Assembly: GCA_018821425.1 (NCBI GenBank) | Contig: JAHJMH010000026.1 | Coordinates: forward strand, 1-26,115 | Direction of reading: 5' to 3' | Length of the DNA stretch: 26,115 nt | Origin: Nanobdellota archaeon | GTDB lineage: Archaea > Nanobdellota > Nanobdellia > Pacearchaeales > GW2011-AR1 | Shown: one piece after another, positions 14,579 to 21,496 of the stretch | Layout of the letters: every line of letters begins with the position of its first letter | How positions within the stretch are numbered: position 1 is the stretch's first letter | Position numbers and translations under genes: made by a program | The notes under the pieces: model-generated | The model's input: the letters and a program-made list of their open reading frames with translations, nothing else | Told to the model about the DNA's origin: nothing | Database searches by the model: none

Positions 14579-15100
14579 ATGAACTGTAAAAAATGCGACC
14601 ACGACTCTGCATGTAATCGAGAAAAATTTGGTTCACCTCTTTGCCCTTTTTGTTTTCACCTGGCACCAGAGGATAAAGATTCATTTTCAGAATATGTCGG
14701 AGAAAAAATAGATGGTTTTCTCTTAGAAACATTCAGAAAACATTTCAATCCTGGCGAGAAACAGAAAAAAGGCATGATAAAAAAAGCGATAAAGGGAAAC
14801 CTCATGTCGCGTGCGCCTTTCGGATATAAAATTGAAAACGGAGAACTCGTCCCTGCCGAAAATTCCAGAGAAATTGAAGAAATATTTGAGGAGTTTCTCG
14901 ACAACAAAATAAGTTTGAGACAAATTGCAGAAAAACATAAACTTTCCGTCAATGGCCTAAAAAAAGTTCTTCGAAACTTTACCTATCTTGGAAAAATTAA
15001 ATTCAACAATGAAATTTATGAAGGCAACCATCAAGAAATAATTTCATCCACACTTTTTAATCACGTTCAAAACCAACTTGAATCAAGAGGGATAAAATAA
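14579..15100 (+). CDS. orphan recombinase-domain protein with a decayed HNH zinc module
   Basis: This 173-residue protein is a clear paralogue of the HNH/recombinase protein at 5489-6100. They share ...KIDG-x-LLETFRK, then APFGYKIENGELVP, and the signature 'NFTYLGKIKFNNEIYEGNH' with a final LFNHVQNQL. The zinc cysteines survive (CxxC at 3-6, and 22/25 in CPFC), but the His-His and Asn of the nuclease core are gone and the module is about 35 residues shorter. It is therefore probably a DNA-binding protein without cleavage activity. It has its own leaderless promoter, and its stop abuts the stop of the converging uS9 gene. Its intact frame and stable location beside a ribosomal operon suggest it is kept for a cellular role. 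Confidence 0.8.
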   Translation: MNCKKCDHDSACNREKFGSPLCPFCFHLAPEDKDSFSEYVGEKIDGFLLETFRKHFNPGEKQKKGMIKKAIKGNLMSRAPFGYKIENGELVPAENSREIEEIFEEFLDNKISLRQIAEKHKLSVNGLKKVLRNFTYLGKIKFNNEIYEGNHQEIISSTLFNHVQNQLESRGIK

Positions 15101-15505
15101 CTATCTCTTAGAACTCTGTCTTCCTCTTCTTGCCTTACTGTCTCCGGGCTTGTAGGCTTCTTTCCTTCTAACATCTGAGACAAGAAGATTCCGGTCGTAA
15201 TCAAGGAACGCTTTTTCGATATCCTTATCCTTAGTTATCTCAACAATCGCCCTCGCAAGTGCAACTCGCGCAGCATCTATCTGCCCCTTTTCTCCGCCAC
15301 CATGAACATCTATCGCAACATCAAAGTTTATTTTTCCAAGAATGTGTTCGGCGATTTTTAACGGCTCTTCGATTTTAAGCTTATCTAAAAACTTGAAAAT
15401 TTCGTAAGGTTTTTTGTTTATCGTAATCCTTCCTGCACCCTCTGTGGCAATTGCTCTCGCAATCGCACGTTTTCTCTTACCTGATGTGATTACTTTACTA
15501 TTCAT
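15101..15505 (-). CDS. rps9: ribosomal protein uS9
   Basis: This 134-residue small-subunit protein has the typical start 'SGKRKRAIARAIATEGAGRI', the 'HGGGEKGQIDAARVALARAI' core and the basic C-terminal tail (KARRGRQSSKR) that reaches the P-site tRNA. It is the last gene of eL18-uL13-uS9. Its ATG overlaps the uL13 TGA (ATGA). Confidence 0.96.
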   Translation of the reverse strand: MNSKVITSGKRKRAIARAIATEGAGRITINKKPYEIFKFLDKLKIEEPLKIAEHILGKINFDVAIDVHGGGEKGQIDAARVALARAIVEITKDKDIEKAFLDYDRNLLVSDVRRKEAYKPGDSKARRGRQSSKR

Positions 15506-15900
15506 TTTATTTTCCTCAGTTCTCCAACCTGAATTGACCTGGATCTTACTTCTTTCCCGCCGACAATCTTTTTTTCCTTTTCAAATTCAGGGGGAATTCC
15601 AACATAACATTTTATTCTTCCGAAAGCCACCTTTCCCCTTCCAAACCTGTGATTAGGCATCATACCTCTTATGGCCCTTTTTACTATCATTTGTGAATCT
15701 CGAGAATGCTTTGGACCTTTTTGGCCAGAACCAACCCGGCCCCTTTTTCTTTCAAAATTATCTTTGATGTCCACTTGATTCCCAGTGATTATAACCTGTT
15801 CGCAATTAACTATTGCAATTTCTTCGCCCTTCAGAGCTTCTTTAGCGACGTAACTCGCAAGCCTTCCCATAACCGCATTTTTCCCATCTATTACTTTCAT
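15502..15900 (-). CDS. rpl13: ribosomal protein uL13
   Basis: This 132-residue large-subunit protein begins 'MKVIDGKNAVMGRLASYVAK', carries KGPKHSRDSQMIVKRAIRGM and ends ...QVGELRKIK. It is joined to eL18 by TAA-A-ATG and to uS9 by a 4-bp overlap. In bacteria uL13 controls the uL13-uS9 operon; whether it does so here is unknown. Confidence 0.96.
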   Translation of the reverse strand: MKVIDGKNAVMGRLASYVAKEALKGEEIAIVNCEQVIITGNQVDIKDNFERKRGRVGSGQKGPKHSRDSQMIVKRAIRGMMPNHRFGRGKVAFGRIKCYVGIPPEFEKEKKIVGGKEVRSRSIQVGELRKIK

Positions 15901-15901
15901 T

Positions 15902-16273
15902 TTATTTTCTCAAAATCCGAATGCCTTTCGCTTCAGGATTTTTTTTAATTTCTTCAATTATAGATGAGGTCTGAATCTTTGACTTTAATAGTTTTTCTTT
16001 GGCCTTTTCCGAAAATCCGAAGGCGACGACCTTAACCTTTTTATTCAATTCTCCCCCTGAAAGAACTTTTCCTGGAATAACAATACTTTCACCGTCTTTA
16101 ACTTTATCATCTATTTCACTCAGATTTAGATTTGAAGAATTTTTTCTTGAACCAGAGAGAATGCTTGCAACTTCCATCCAGCCATTTTCCTTCTTTGCGG
16201 CAATCACAGTTTCAACTACACTTCCAGTTTTCTTTTGAAGTTGCTTTTCTATTTTAGTTTTTGTTTTAATCAT
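15902..16273 (-). CDS. rpl18e: ribosomal protein eL18
   Basis: This 123-residue archaeal/eukaryotic large-subunit protein has 'NGWMEVASILSGSRKNSSNL' and 'DGESIVIPGKVLSGGELNKK' as recognisable segments, and VKVVAFGFSEKAKEKL near the end. It is first in the eL18-uL13-uS9 set. The leader upstream (16274-16345) can form hairpins, and a TTTAAATA string at the end of the DHH gene may be its promoter. Confidence 0.95.
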   Translation of the reverse strand: MIKTKTKIEKQLQKKTGSVVETVIAAKKENGWMEVASILSGSRKNSSNLNLSEIDDKVKDGESIVIPGKVLSGGELNKKVKVVAFGFSEKAKEKLLKSKIQTSSIIEEIKKNPEAKGIRILRK

Positions 16274-16348
16274 TTTATTATCTTAACAGAAGAATTTTCT
16301 CCTGCTAACGCGATTTACTCGCAGGTACATAATTTTAGGCTGATTTGC

Positions 16349-17380
16349 TTATTTAAAGGTTTTGATTCCTAATTTTTTCTTAAACTCTTCCAAATCCCCT
16401 TTCATAAAATAACCGCCCGCCGCAGGAACATGGCCGCCACCCCCAGCACCTTCAAAACCCTCCATCAACTTCTTAACAAATTTGTCACAATCAAAATTCT
16501 TGTCCTGTCTTCGAATGCTAATCTTATAAAGATTTTTATAAGGACTAATAAGAACAAATGCTTTATCCTTTTCTGAAGAAGATAGAATTGTTGAAACAAT
16601 TGAATTGATTCCAAATTTTGAATCGAATTCGTAAAACCAGCCCTCTTCAAATTCTTCCCGTTCATTTTCAAAATTTTTAATAGCATTATCAATTTCGGAT
16701 TGGACCTCTTGCGCATGTTTTTCCAAATCTCCTATTTCGCCAAAGTTTTCGCCAATAGAATCATAAACTTTTTTCGGATTATCTTTGAAGTAAATAAGCG
16801 CCATCGAAAGTGTTTTTTGCAACTCCCAGAATTCTCCCCCCTTCCTAACATAACCATCAACATGTTCCAAACTATCGGCATATTTCTTCATAATCTCATT
16901 TAACCACTTCTCTGATTTGATATGGCAATAATCAGAAATACACGAACACGCAACAAGCCAGTCAAATTTTTCTAAATTTTTAATCTTTGAAAAAAGTTCA
17001 TAACATAAGTATCCTGCAGAATAGCCATTCTCTCCTTTTATCAAGAATGTTTTCTCCGAATTCAGGTCGCTTGTTTTATGATGATCAATTATCAAAACCT
17101 CTGCAAAACTTTCTAAAACTGCAACAAACTTTTCATCTTGAACATTAATGTCTGTGAAAACAATTCTTTCAACACCTAAATTTTTCAATTCTTCTGCTAA
17201 TTTAATATTCAAGTCGGTATACTCAACAAACTTAAAGATGTCCGCATGAAAAATTTCATTAGCTATTTTTGCAGAAGTAATTCCGTCAAGATCGGTGTGA
17301 CTTATTAAAGCAATCTTTTTGCCTTTAGATTTTGAAACAAATTCCAAAAATCTTTCCTCAGTTCCTATTTCTAATTCCAT
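16349..17380 (-). CDS. DHH-family phosphoesterase (archaeal RecJ-like)
   Basis: This 343-residue protein has the DHH motif at 99-101 in IIDHHKT, an N-terminal SHTDLDG at 27-33, Asp residues for metal binding (FTDINV at 75-80), and a DHHA1 domain with GAGGGGHVPAAGG at 311-323. The family hydrolyses phosphodiester bonds in short RNA or ssDNA and is related to archaeal RecJ/GAN nucleases. The ATG lies only 3 nt after the last base of tRNA-Leu(CAA) on the same strand, and no TATA box lies at -26. The mRNA is therefore probably made together with the tRNA and freed by 3' tRNA processing. It sits between Rpo3 and eL18, where many archaea have only the tRNA. Confidence 0.9.
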   Translation of the reverse strand: MELEIGTEERFLEFVSKSKGKKIALISHTDLDGITSAKIANEIFHADIFKFVEYTDLNIKLAEELKNLGVERIVFTDINVQDEKFVAVLESFAEVLIIDHHKTSDLNSEKTFLIKGENGYSAGYLCYELFSKIKNLEKFDWLVACSCISDYCHIKSEKWLNEIMKKYADSLEHVDGYVRKGGEFWELQKTLSMALIYFKDNPKKVYDSIGENFGEIGDLEKHAQEVQSEIDNAIKNFENEREEFEEGWFYEFDSKFGINSIVSTILSSSEKDKAFVLISPYKNLYKISIRRQDKNFDCDKFVKKLMEGFEGAGGGGHVPAAGGYFMKGDLEEFKKKLGIKTFK

Positions 17381-17383
17381 TCA

Positions 17384-17467
17384 TGCGGGTGAAAGGATTC
17401 GAACCTTCGTAAGCACTAAGCTAACAGATCTTGAGTCTGTCCCGTTTGACCACTCCGGCACACCCGC
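17384..17467 (-). tRNA. tRNA-Leu, anticodon CAA
   Basis: This 84-nt class II tRNA has acceptor stem GCGGGTG/CACCCGC with discriminator A, anticodon stem ACAGA/TCTGT with loop CTCAAGA (anticodon CAA at 17433-17431, decoding UUG), a long variable arm and T-loop TTCGAAT. CCA is not encoded. The DHH gene begins 3 nt after its 3' end. Position between Rpo3 and eL18 is ancestral in several archaea. Confidence 0.95.
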
Positions 17468-17571
17468 TTAAAGTATCGGGGGATTGACGAGCCAAAAAAT
17501 ATTGGCGACATCAGATACACCCGCGCAAAATACTAATAAGAATACTAAAACAACCTATTTTTAAAATATAC

Positions 17572-18291
17572 CTATAATGCCTTTGAAGCCTGCTTTCCTA
17601 CCTCATTCAAATCCTTCTTCAGGGTTTCAATAGACCTCTTAAAAATTTCCGCTACCTCAATTTGACCAAAACTCTCGACGGTGACCACAAGTTCATCCTT
17701 AACTTCAACATCCGCCATTTTCCTTTTTTTGTTTGCAATCCCCTCGCAGACGTCTGCAATTTCATCTTTTCCATTGTCCTTTATTGTGATTTTGTTTCCT
17801 TTCTCAACAATCTTTATTCCAGGGCATACTTTTCTGACTTCTTCGAGGAATTCTTTATCGAGAGTTACTTCAGTCACATTTCGATAAAACATCAAACCAG
17901 GAGAAAATTTCGAATGTTCTGCGCCAGTCCCTTCTTTTGTTATCGCAGTGATTGCCATCTCTTGACCTGAAGAGAGAAGTGTGATTGGAATTTCTTTGTG
18001 AACAACTTCAAAGTCTCCGCTAAAATCTCCAGAGAGAACAAATCCTTCTTTTTTTGTTTCAAGTTTTAACTTTCCTCCACTCTTTCCTGAAGCTTTTGCT
18101 TTTAGGGGGATGAGTCCGATTCTGTGCGCGATTGTTTCATCATAAAGAGCAGAATCATTCCTCGAAATCTCAACTTCATCGACAGCATTTATCTGAATGT
18201 GATTCACATATCTTCTGATTGAATTTGCGAGCGTTTCATCTATGTCTGTCGTAAATACAATTTTGTTTTCAGTTTTTTCTAATTTGTCCAT
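17572..18291 (-). CDS. rpo3: RNA polymerase subunit Rpo3 (RpoD)
   Basis: This 239-residue homologue of bacterial alpha and eukaryotic RPB3 pairs with Rpo11 to start core assembly. The N-terminal dimerisation part has 'ETLANSIRRYVNHIQINAVD' and 'NDSALYDETIAHRIGLIPLK', and the closing helix has 'SIETLKKDLNEVGKQASKAL'. Domain 3 is present (about 160-200), but with only two Cys (VCPG, DVCEG), so it cannot hold a 4Fe-4S cluster. It is last in the eL21-Rpo4-DUF655-uS13-uS4-uS11-Rpo3 run, 5 nt after the uS11 stop. Confidence 0.95.
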   Translation of the reverse strand: MDKLEKTENKIVFTTDIDETLANSIRRYVNHIQINAVDEVEISRNDSALYDETIAHRIGLIPLKAKASGKSGGKLKLETKKEGFVLSGDFSGDFEVVHKEIPITLLSSGQEMAITAITKEGTGAEHSKFSPGLMFYRNVTEVTLDKEFLEEVRKVCPGIKIVEKGNKITIKDNGKDEIADVCEGIANKKRKMADVEVKDELVVTVESFGQIEVAEIFKRSIETLKKDLNEVGKQASKAL

Positions 18292-18296
18292 TTTAT

Positions 18297-18743
18297 TTAA
18301 GGTCTCCTTCCTCTTCGACCACCTTTCTTCTTTGGACCCCCACGAGGGAACCTTGTCATGTCTAAAATGTTTGCTATTTTAAATCCTTCCCTCGAGATAC
18401 TTTTTACTATCGCGTTTGCTCCAGGTCCCGGGGCAGGATTTCCCGTTTTCGCTCTTACTCTAAAATAAAGTAAACCTATTCCTTTCTCTTTAAGATTTTC
18501 AGAAACTCTTTTTGCGATGAACATTGCTATAGTCGGGTTTGCTTTAAGTCGCCCGTGTTTAGTCACCATGCCGCCAGTCACCTTGGTTATAGTTTTACCA
18601 GCCATGTCGGTAACGTGGACAATTGTATTGTTAAAAGATGTGTAAATGTTTAGAACACCTTCTACAGTTCCCCTTTCCTTCATCTTCGAGCTCTCAGAAC
18701 TTTTCATTTGGTCTGCTATTTCTTGTAATGCCTTTTCCGCCAT
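18297..18743 (-). CDS. rps11: ribosomal protein uS11
   Basis: This 148-residue small-subunit protein has 'IYTSFNNTIVHVTDMAGKTI' near 30, GPGANAIVKSISREG, and a basic end (RGGPKKKGGRRGRRP). The ATG overlaps the uS4 stop as TAATG. Confidence 0.96.
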   Translation of the reverse strand: MAEKALQEIADQMKSSESSKMKERGTVEGVLNIYTSFNNTIVHVTDMAGKTITKVTGGMVTKHGRLKANPTIAMFIAKRVSENLKEKGIGLLYFRVRAKTGNPAPGPGANAIVKSISREGFKIANILDMTRFPRGGPKKKGGRRGRRP

Positions 18744-19237
18744 TAGTTTGCCTCCGGTGCCTGATTTATTTCTTTTTTGACTTCAATCGGTTTTCCTTTC
18801 TTTAGAGATATTTGGTTTTCAAGTTCAAGAGAAACAAGATAAGAAGGGCTGTTCACAACATTTCCTTTTACCAGAACCTTTTTGTGAGTGATGAGTTGTC
18901 TTGCACCTTTTGGTGTCGATGCAAGTTTTTTCTTGAAGATTATTGTTTGAAGTCTTCTGTTAAGATAGTCATTTTTAGTTAGGGAGAGAACGTCAGATAT
19001 AGAATCCACCTTAAAACCCGTTTTCTTTAATTTATTGAACAGAGCTTTTTGTTCTTCGGGAGAAGCCGGAATAAGTTTTTTTGCTCTTTCTCTTATAACT
19101 TTAATCTGAGATTCTGCTCTCCAAATCTCTTTCTTGTTTTTTAATCCAAACTCCTCTTTCACTTTTGCTTCCTCATCAATCCTTGGTTTGTCGAAGGGTC
19201 TCTTCGGTTTTGAATATTGTTTGTGTTGCCTTTTCAT
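18743..19237 (-). CDS. rps4: ribosomal protein uS4
   Basis: This 164-residue protein has the archaeal N-terminus (KPKRPFDKPRIDEE) and the S4 RNA-binding domain at about 93-150 ('RRLQTIIFKKKLASTPKGAR', then QLITHKKVLVKGNVVNSPSY). It nucleates 30S assembly. ATG overlaps the uS13 stop (ATGA). Confidence 0.96.
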   Translation of the reverse strand: MKRQHKQYSKPKRPFDKPRIDEEAKVKEEFGLKNKKEIWRAESQIKVIRERAKKLIPASPEEQKALFNKLKKTGFKVDSISDVLSLTKNDYLNRRLQTIIFKKKLASTPKGARQLITHKKVLVKGNVVNSPSYLVSLELENQISLKKGKPIEVKKEINQAPEAN

Positions 19238-19752
19238 TTTTTACTAAACTCCTTTTTTGATTCTTCAGCCTTCTTTCCTTTACTTTTAATTCCGACTCCA
19301 CGCTTTCGGTTTGCCCTGAAATTACTTCTCGTTCTTTGACCTCTTACAGGAAGATTAGCAACATGTCTTATTCCCCGATAACTTTTTATTTTTTTAAGTC
19401 GCTTAATGTCAAACTCATTTTTTAATTCTAAGTCTGTCCCAACATAATGGTGGTCTTCGCCGGTGTTCAGATCAAATCTTCTATTGAGGATGAACACTGG
19501 AACTTTTGGATTTTTTACAAAATCGGAGATTATTTTTATTTCTTCAGGAGTTAGAGACCCAATTTTTCTATTAGTATCGATGTTGAGAACTTTGCAGACC
19601 GCATTGCCGAAACTCCAAGAGATGCCCTTTATTTTTGTAAGACCTGCTAAAATTTTGGTATTCCCTTCTATGTCTTTAGATAGAATTCTGACTATTCTTT
19701 CACTATAACCCTTCTCTATTTCCTGTTGCTGTTGTGTTTTTTCTTCAATCAT
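19234..19752 (-). CDS. rps13: ribosomal protein uS13
   Basis: From the ATG at 19752 this is 172 residues. It carries 'RIVRILSKDIEGNTKILAGL', the helix-two-turn-helix KGISWSFGNAVCKVL, and the C-terminal 'RGIRHVANLPVRGQRTRSNF' that contacts tRNA and the 50S bridge. A longer frame begins with TTG at 19800, but it would overlap DUF655, and the ATG forms the TAAAATG junction seen elsewhere. The tail after RKRGVG is unusually Lys/Glu-rich. Confidence 0.95.
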   Translation of the reverse strand: MIEEKTQQQQEIEKGYSERIVRILSKDIEGNTKILAGLTKIKGISWSFGNAVCKVLNIDTNRKIGSLTPEEIKIISDFVKNPKVPVFILNRRFDLNTGEDHHYVGTDLELKNEFDIKRLKKIKSYRGIRHVANLPVRGQRTRSNFRANRKRGVGIKSKGKKAEESKKEFSKK

Positions 19753-19753
19753 T

Positions 19754-20290
19754 TTATTTTGTGAATAGGTTTTGTCTCTCAAACCCGATGAGTTCTTCAA
19801 TTACCCTTTTTTCAACTGCCTTTGCAGGGTCAGGAAGATTTGGAATCCTCCTTTTCATTTCTTTAAAATTTTCGAAAGGTTTTTCTTTTCTTTCTTTCAG
19901 GATTTCATTCATGTGCTTTTTTCCAAATCCTGGGAGAAGTTCGATCTGATGTATCCTCTTATTGATTGCTTCAGCTTTGTTGAAAAAGTCAACGAACTCA
20001 GGTTCTCTTTCGCTAACCGTTTTGTTTATGAACTCTTGAAGCTGACTTTTGGCGGCTTCGGTTATTTTCTCGCGGTTGAGTCTGCCGAGAATGTAATACA
20101 CTTTATCTCTCTTACCTTCCCCAATATAAACTTTCTCTCCAATTTCCAGGGGGATACCTCTACGGGGAACCAATTCCAAAAGGGTAAGGTTCAATTCGCC
20201 TATAGCCTGAGCTATCGGCATCCTCTTTCCTTCCAACGGGTAACCATTTGGTAAATACTCTAAGACTATTGCATGTTCTTCTTTTTCCAT
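19754..20290 (-). CDS. DUF655 family protein
   Basis: This 178-residue archaeal protein matches DUF655 (PF04919): an OB-like N-terminal part ('VLEYLPNGYPLEGKRMPIAQ', KVYIGEGKRDKVYYI) and a helix-hairpin-helix C-terminal part (HQIELLPGFGKKHMNEILKER). This suggests nucleic-acid binding, and the family usually sits between rpo4 and ksgA. Here ksgA is missing and uS13 follows directly. It is 5 nt after Rpo4. Confidence 0.88.
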   Translation of the reverse strand: MEKEEHAIVLEYLPNGYPLEGKRMPIAQAIGELNLTLLELVPRRGIPLEIGEKVYIGEGKRDKVYYILGRLNREKITEAAKSQLQEFINKTVSEREPEFVDFFNKAEAINKRIHQIELLPGFGKKHMNEILKERKEKPFENFKEMKRRIPNLPDPAKAVEKRVIEELIGFERQNLFTK

Positions 20291-20295
20291 TTTGC

Positions 20296-20601
20296 TTATT
20301 TGAATTTTTTAATTGTTTCAAGTATCTTATTTGTCTCATCTTCGTCAAGGCTTACGTCATTAAAAATTTTATTTAGATTTTCAGGATTATTAGGGAGAAA
20401 GTCAATTATCTTTGTAGTTTCTGCAGATCTTATCTTTACGAGTTGCAGACCTTCAATTTCTTTTTTCAGTTCTTCCGCATCTTTAGCGTCGGTCTTCACA
20501 AATTTTTTTATGAATTTTGCAATTTCAGCGTCAGATTCAGTATCTCCTTGTAGGTACTTCATTACCTCTGCCATACTTAATGGTTCTCTATTTTTTATCA
20601 T
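20296..20601 (-). CDS. rpo4: RNA polymerase subunit Rpo4 (RpoF)
   Basis: From the ATG at 20601 this is 101 residues. It matches Rpo4/RPB4, which with Rpo7 forms the stalk: N-terminal 'REPLSMAEVMKYLQGDTESD', then an HRDC-like helical part with 'RSAETTKIIDFLPNNPENLN'. A TTG 36 nt earlier would overlap eL21 and is rejected, because the ATG gives a TAAAATG junction. Confidence 0.9.
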   Translation of the reverse strand: MIKNREPLSMAEVMKYLQGDTESDAEIAKFIKKFVKTDAKDAEELKKEIEGLQLVKIRSAETTKIIDFLPNNPENLNKIFNDVSLDEDETNKILETIKKFK

Positions 20602-20602
20602 T

Positions 20603-20884
20603 TTATTTTTGAATTTCGAGAAGTTTCGGCTCTCCAACTTTCTTTAGGTGTATTGGTTTGATTAAAAATCTTTTTCCCTGATTTATATCTTTCAATTTGA
20701 TCATGTATGATCTTCCGCGTTTGGATTCTACTCTGCCAGTTCTGCCTTGAAGTCTTGCCGGAAAACTGGATTCAACAGATTTTTCTCTAACTACAGATAC
20801 TAAATCTCCTTCGTTAAACTCTTGAAAATACCTACTAAGCTGTAGTTTTCCCTTAGTTCTGATACTTTTTGATTTCTTACCCAT
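20603..20884 (-). CDS. rpl21e: ribosomal protein eL21
   Basis: This 93-residue archaeal/eukaryotic large-subunit protein has 'FPARLQGRTGRVESKRGRSY', an SH3-like barrel core, and the closing 'KRFLIKPIHLKKVGEPKLLE'. It leads the operon, with a TATA box at 20905-20914 about 25 bp before the ATG. Confidence 0.95.
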   Translation of the reverse strand: MGKKSKSIRTKGKLQLSRYFQEFNEGDLVSVVREKSVESSFPARLQGRTGRVESKRGRSYMIKLKDINQGKRFLIKPIHLKKVGEPKLLEIQK

Positions 20885-20904
20885 GAGTTACTCAAATTCA
20901 TTCC

Positions 20905-20914
20905 ATTTAAAAAA
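20905..20914 (-). promoter_or_regulatory. TATA box of the eL21-Rpo3 operon
   Basis: On the minus strand TTTTTTAAAT is centred 25 bp before the eL21 ATG. A second candidate, TTTATAAAG, lies about 10 bp farther upstream. Confidence 0.55.
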
Positions 20915-20949
20915 CTATCCTTTATAAAGAAATCTGAAATCCTCAAAGG

Positions 20950-21129
20950 TTAGTCTCTAGGTCCAGGAAAGTTTGTATGGACTAAATCTCCTTTGCTCCG
21001 CGCCTCTTCCATATTGTTGACTATTGCATTGAACATCTTTTCTCCCCAGACACCGATTCCACACCTAGAACAAAAATCAATTACGCTCTCGTCAGGAATA
21101 TCTGTTTTACAATAAATACATTTTTTCAT
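20950..21129 (-). CDS. 59-residue zinc-ribbon protein
   Basis: This short frame begins MKKCIYCKTDIP and ends FPGPRD. It has two CxxC pairs (4-7 and 20-23), enough for one zinc site, followed by GIGVWGEKMFNAIVNNMEEA, an amphipathic helix. Small zinc proteins like this recur in DPANN genomes, but no function is known to me. A TATA box at 21165-21173 leaves a leader of about 14 nt with AGAGG before the ATG. It diverges from rpo10. Confidence 0.72.
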   Translation of the reverse strand: MKKCIYCKTDIPDESVIDFCSRCGIGVWGEKMFNAIVNNMEEARSKGDLVHTNFPGPRD

Positions 21130-21164
21130 TTTTCAGCCTCTTCTTGATTTCTTGATTTGTAATG

Positions 21165-21173
21165 TTTTTAAAG
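21165..21173 (-). promoter_or_regulatory. TATA box of the small zinc-ribbon gene
   Basis: On the minus strand CTTTAAAAA lies about 40 bp before the ATG at 21129. Confidence 0.45.
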
Positions 21174-21196
21174 ATTTGCACTTACTCCGTAAGAGT

Positions 21197-21264
21197 CTTC
21201 AGAGACGCAGGGTGTATAGCCACAGGACATATGTCTGGTGGGAGCACACTTCAGAGACGCAGGG
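21197..21264. repeat. 16-nt direct repeat between divergent promoters
   Basis: CTTCAGAGACGCAGGG occurs at 21197-21212 and 21249-21264. Between them is the 10-bp palindrome GACATATGTC. The unit lies between the TATA boxes of the small zinc-ribbon gene and rpo10. It may be a shared regulator site or part of a small RNA. Confidence 0.75.
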
Positions 21265-21269
21265 CAAGG

Positions 21270-21278
21270 TTTAAAAAC
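21270..21278 (+). promoter_or_regulatory. TATA box of rpo10
   Basis: TTTAAAAAC is centred 25 bp before the ATG at 21299, giving a leaderless mRNA. Confidence 0.6.
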
Positions 21279-21298
21279 AATCTCAAAGAGTTATTAAC

Positions 21299-21496
21299 AT
21301 GATAATCCCGATCAGATGCTTTAGTTGCGGAAAGCCAATTGCTCATCTTTGGGCAGAATTCAAGAAGCGAGTAGCCGAAGGAGAATCTGCAAAAATTGTT
21401 CTTGATGAGCTCGGACTTGAAAGATACTGCTGTAAATCGATGTTCCTTGGACAAGAAGATTATATCGAACTGTTAAGCAACTTCAAGAAGAGTTAG
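21299..21496 (+). CDS. rpo10: RNA polymerase subunit Rpo10 (RpoN)
   Basis: This 65-residue homologue of RPB10 has the zinc motif CFSCGKP at 7-13 and the CC pair near 44-45 (RYCCKSMF), which hold one zinc. It bridges Rpo3 and the large subunits. In many archaea it follows uS9; here it stands alone with its own promoter, and its end overlaps the converging Rpp21 gene by 14 bp. Confidence 0.95.
   Translation: MIIPIRCFSCGKPIAHLWAEFKKRVAEGESAKIVLDELGLERYCCKSMFLGQEDYIELLSNFKKS

Noticed and set aside
17508..17534. Second tRNA-like 5' end upstream of tRNA-Leu(CAA)
   Set aside because: Only eight bases (GCGGGTGT on the minus strand) match; no further tRNA arms form.
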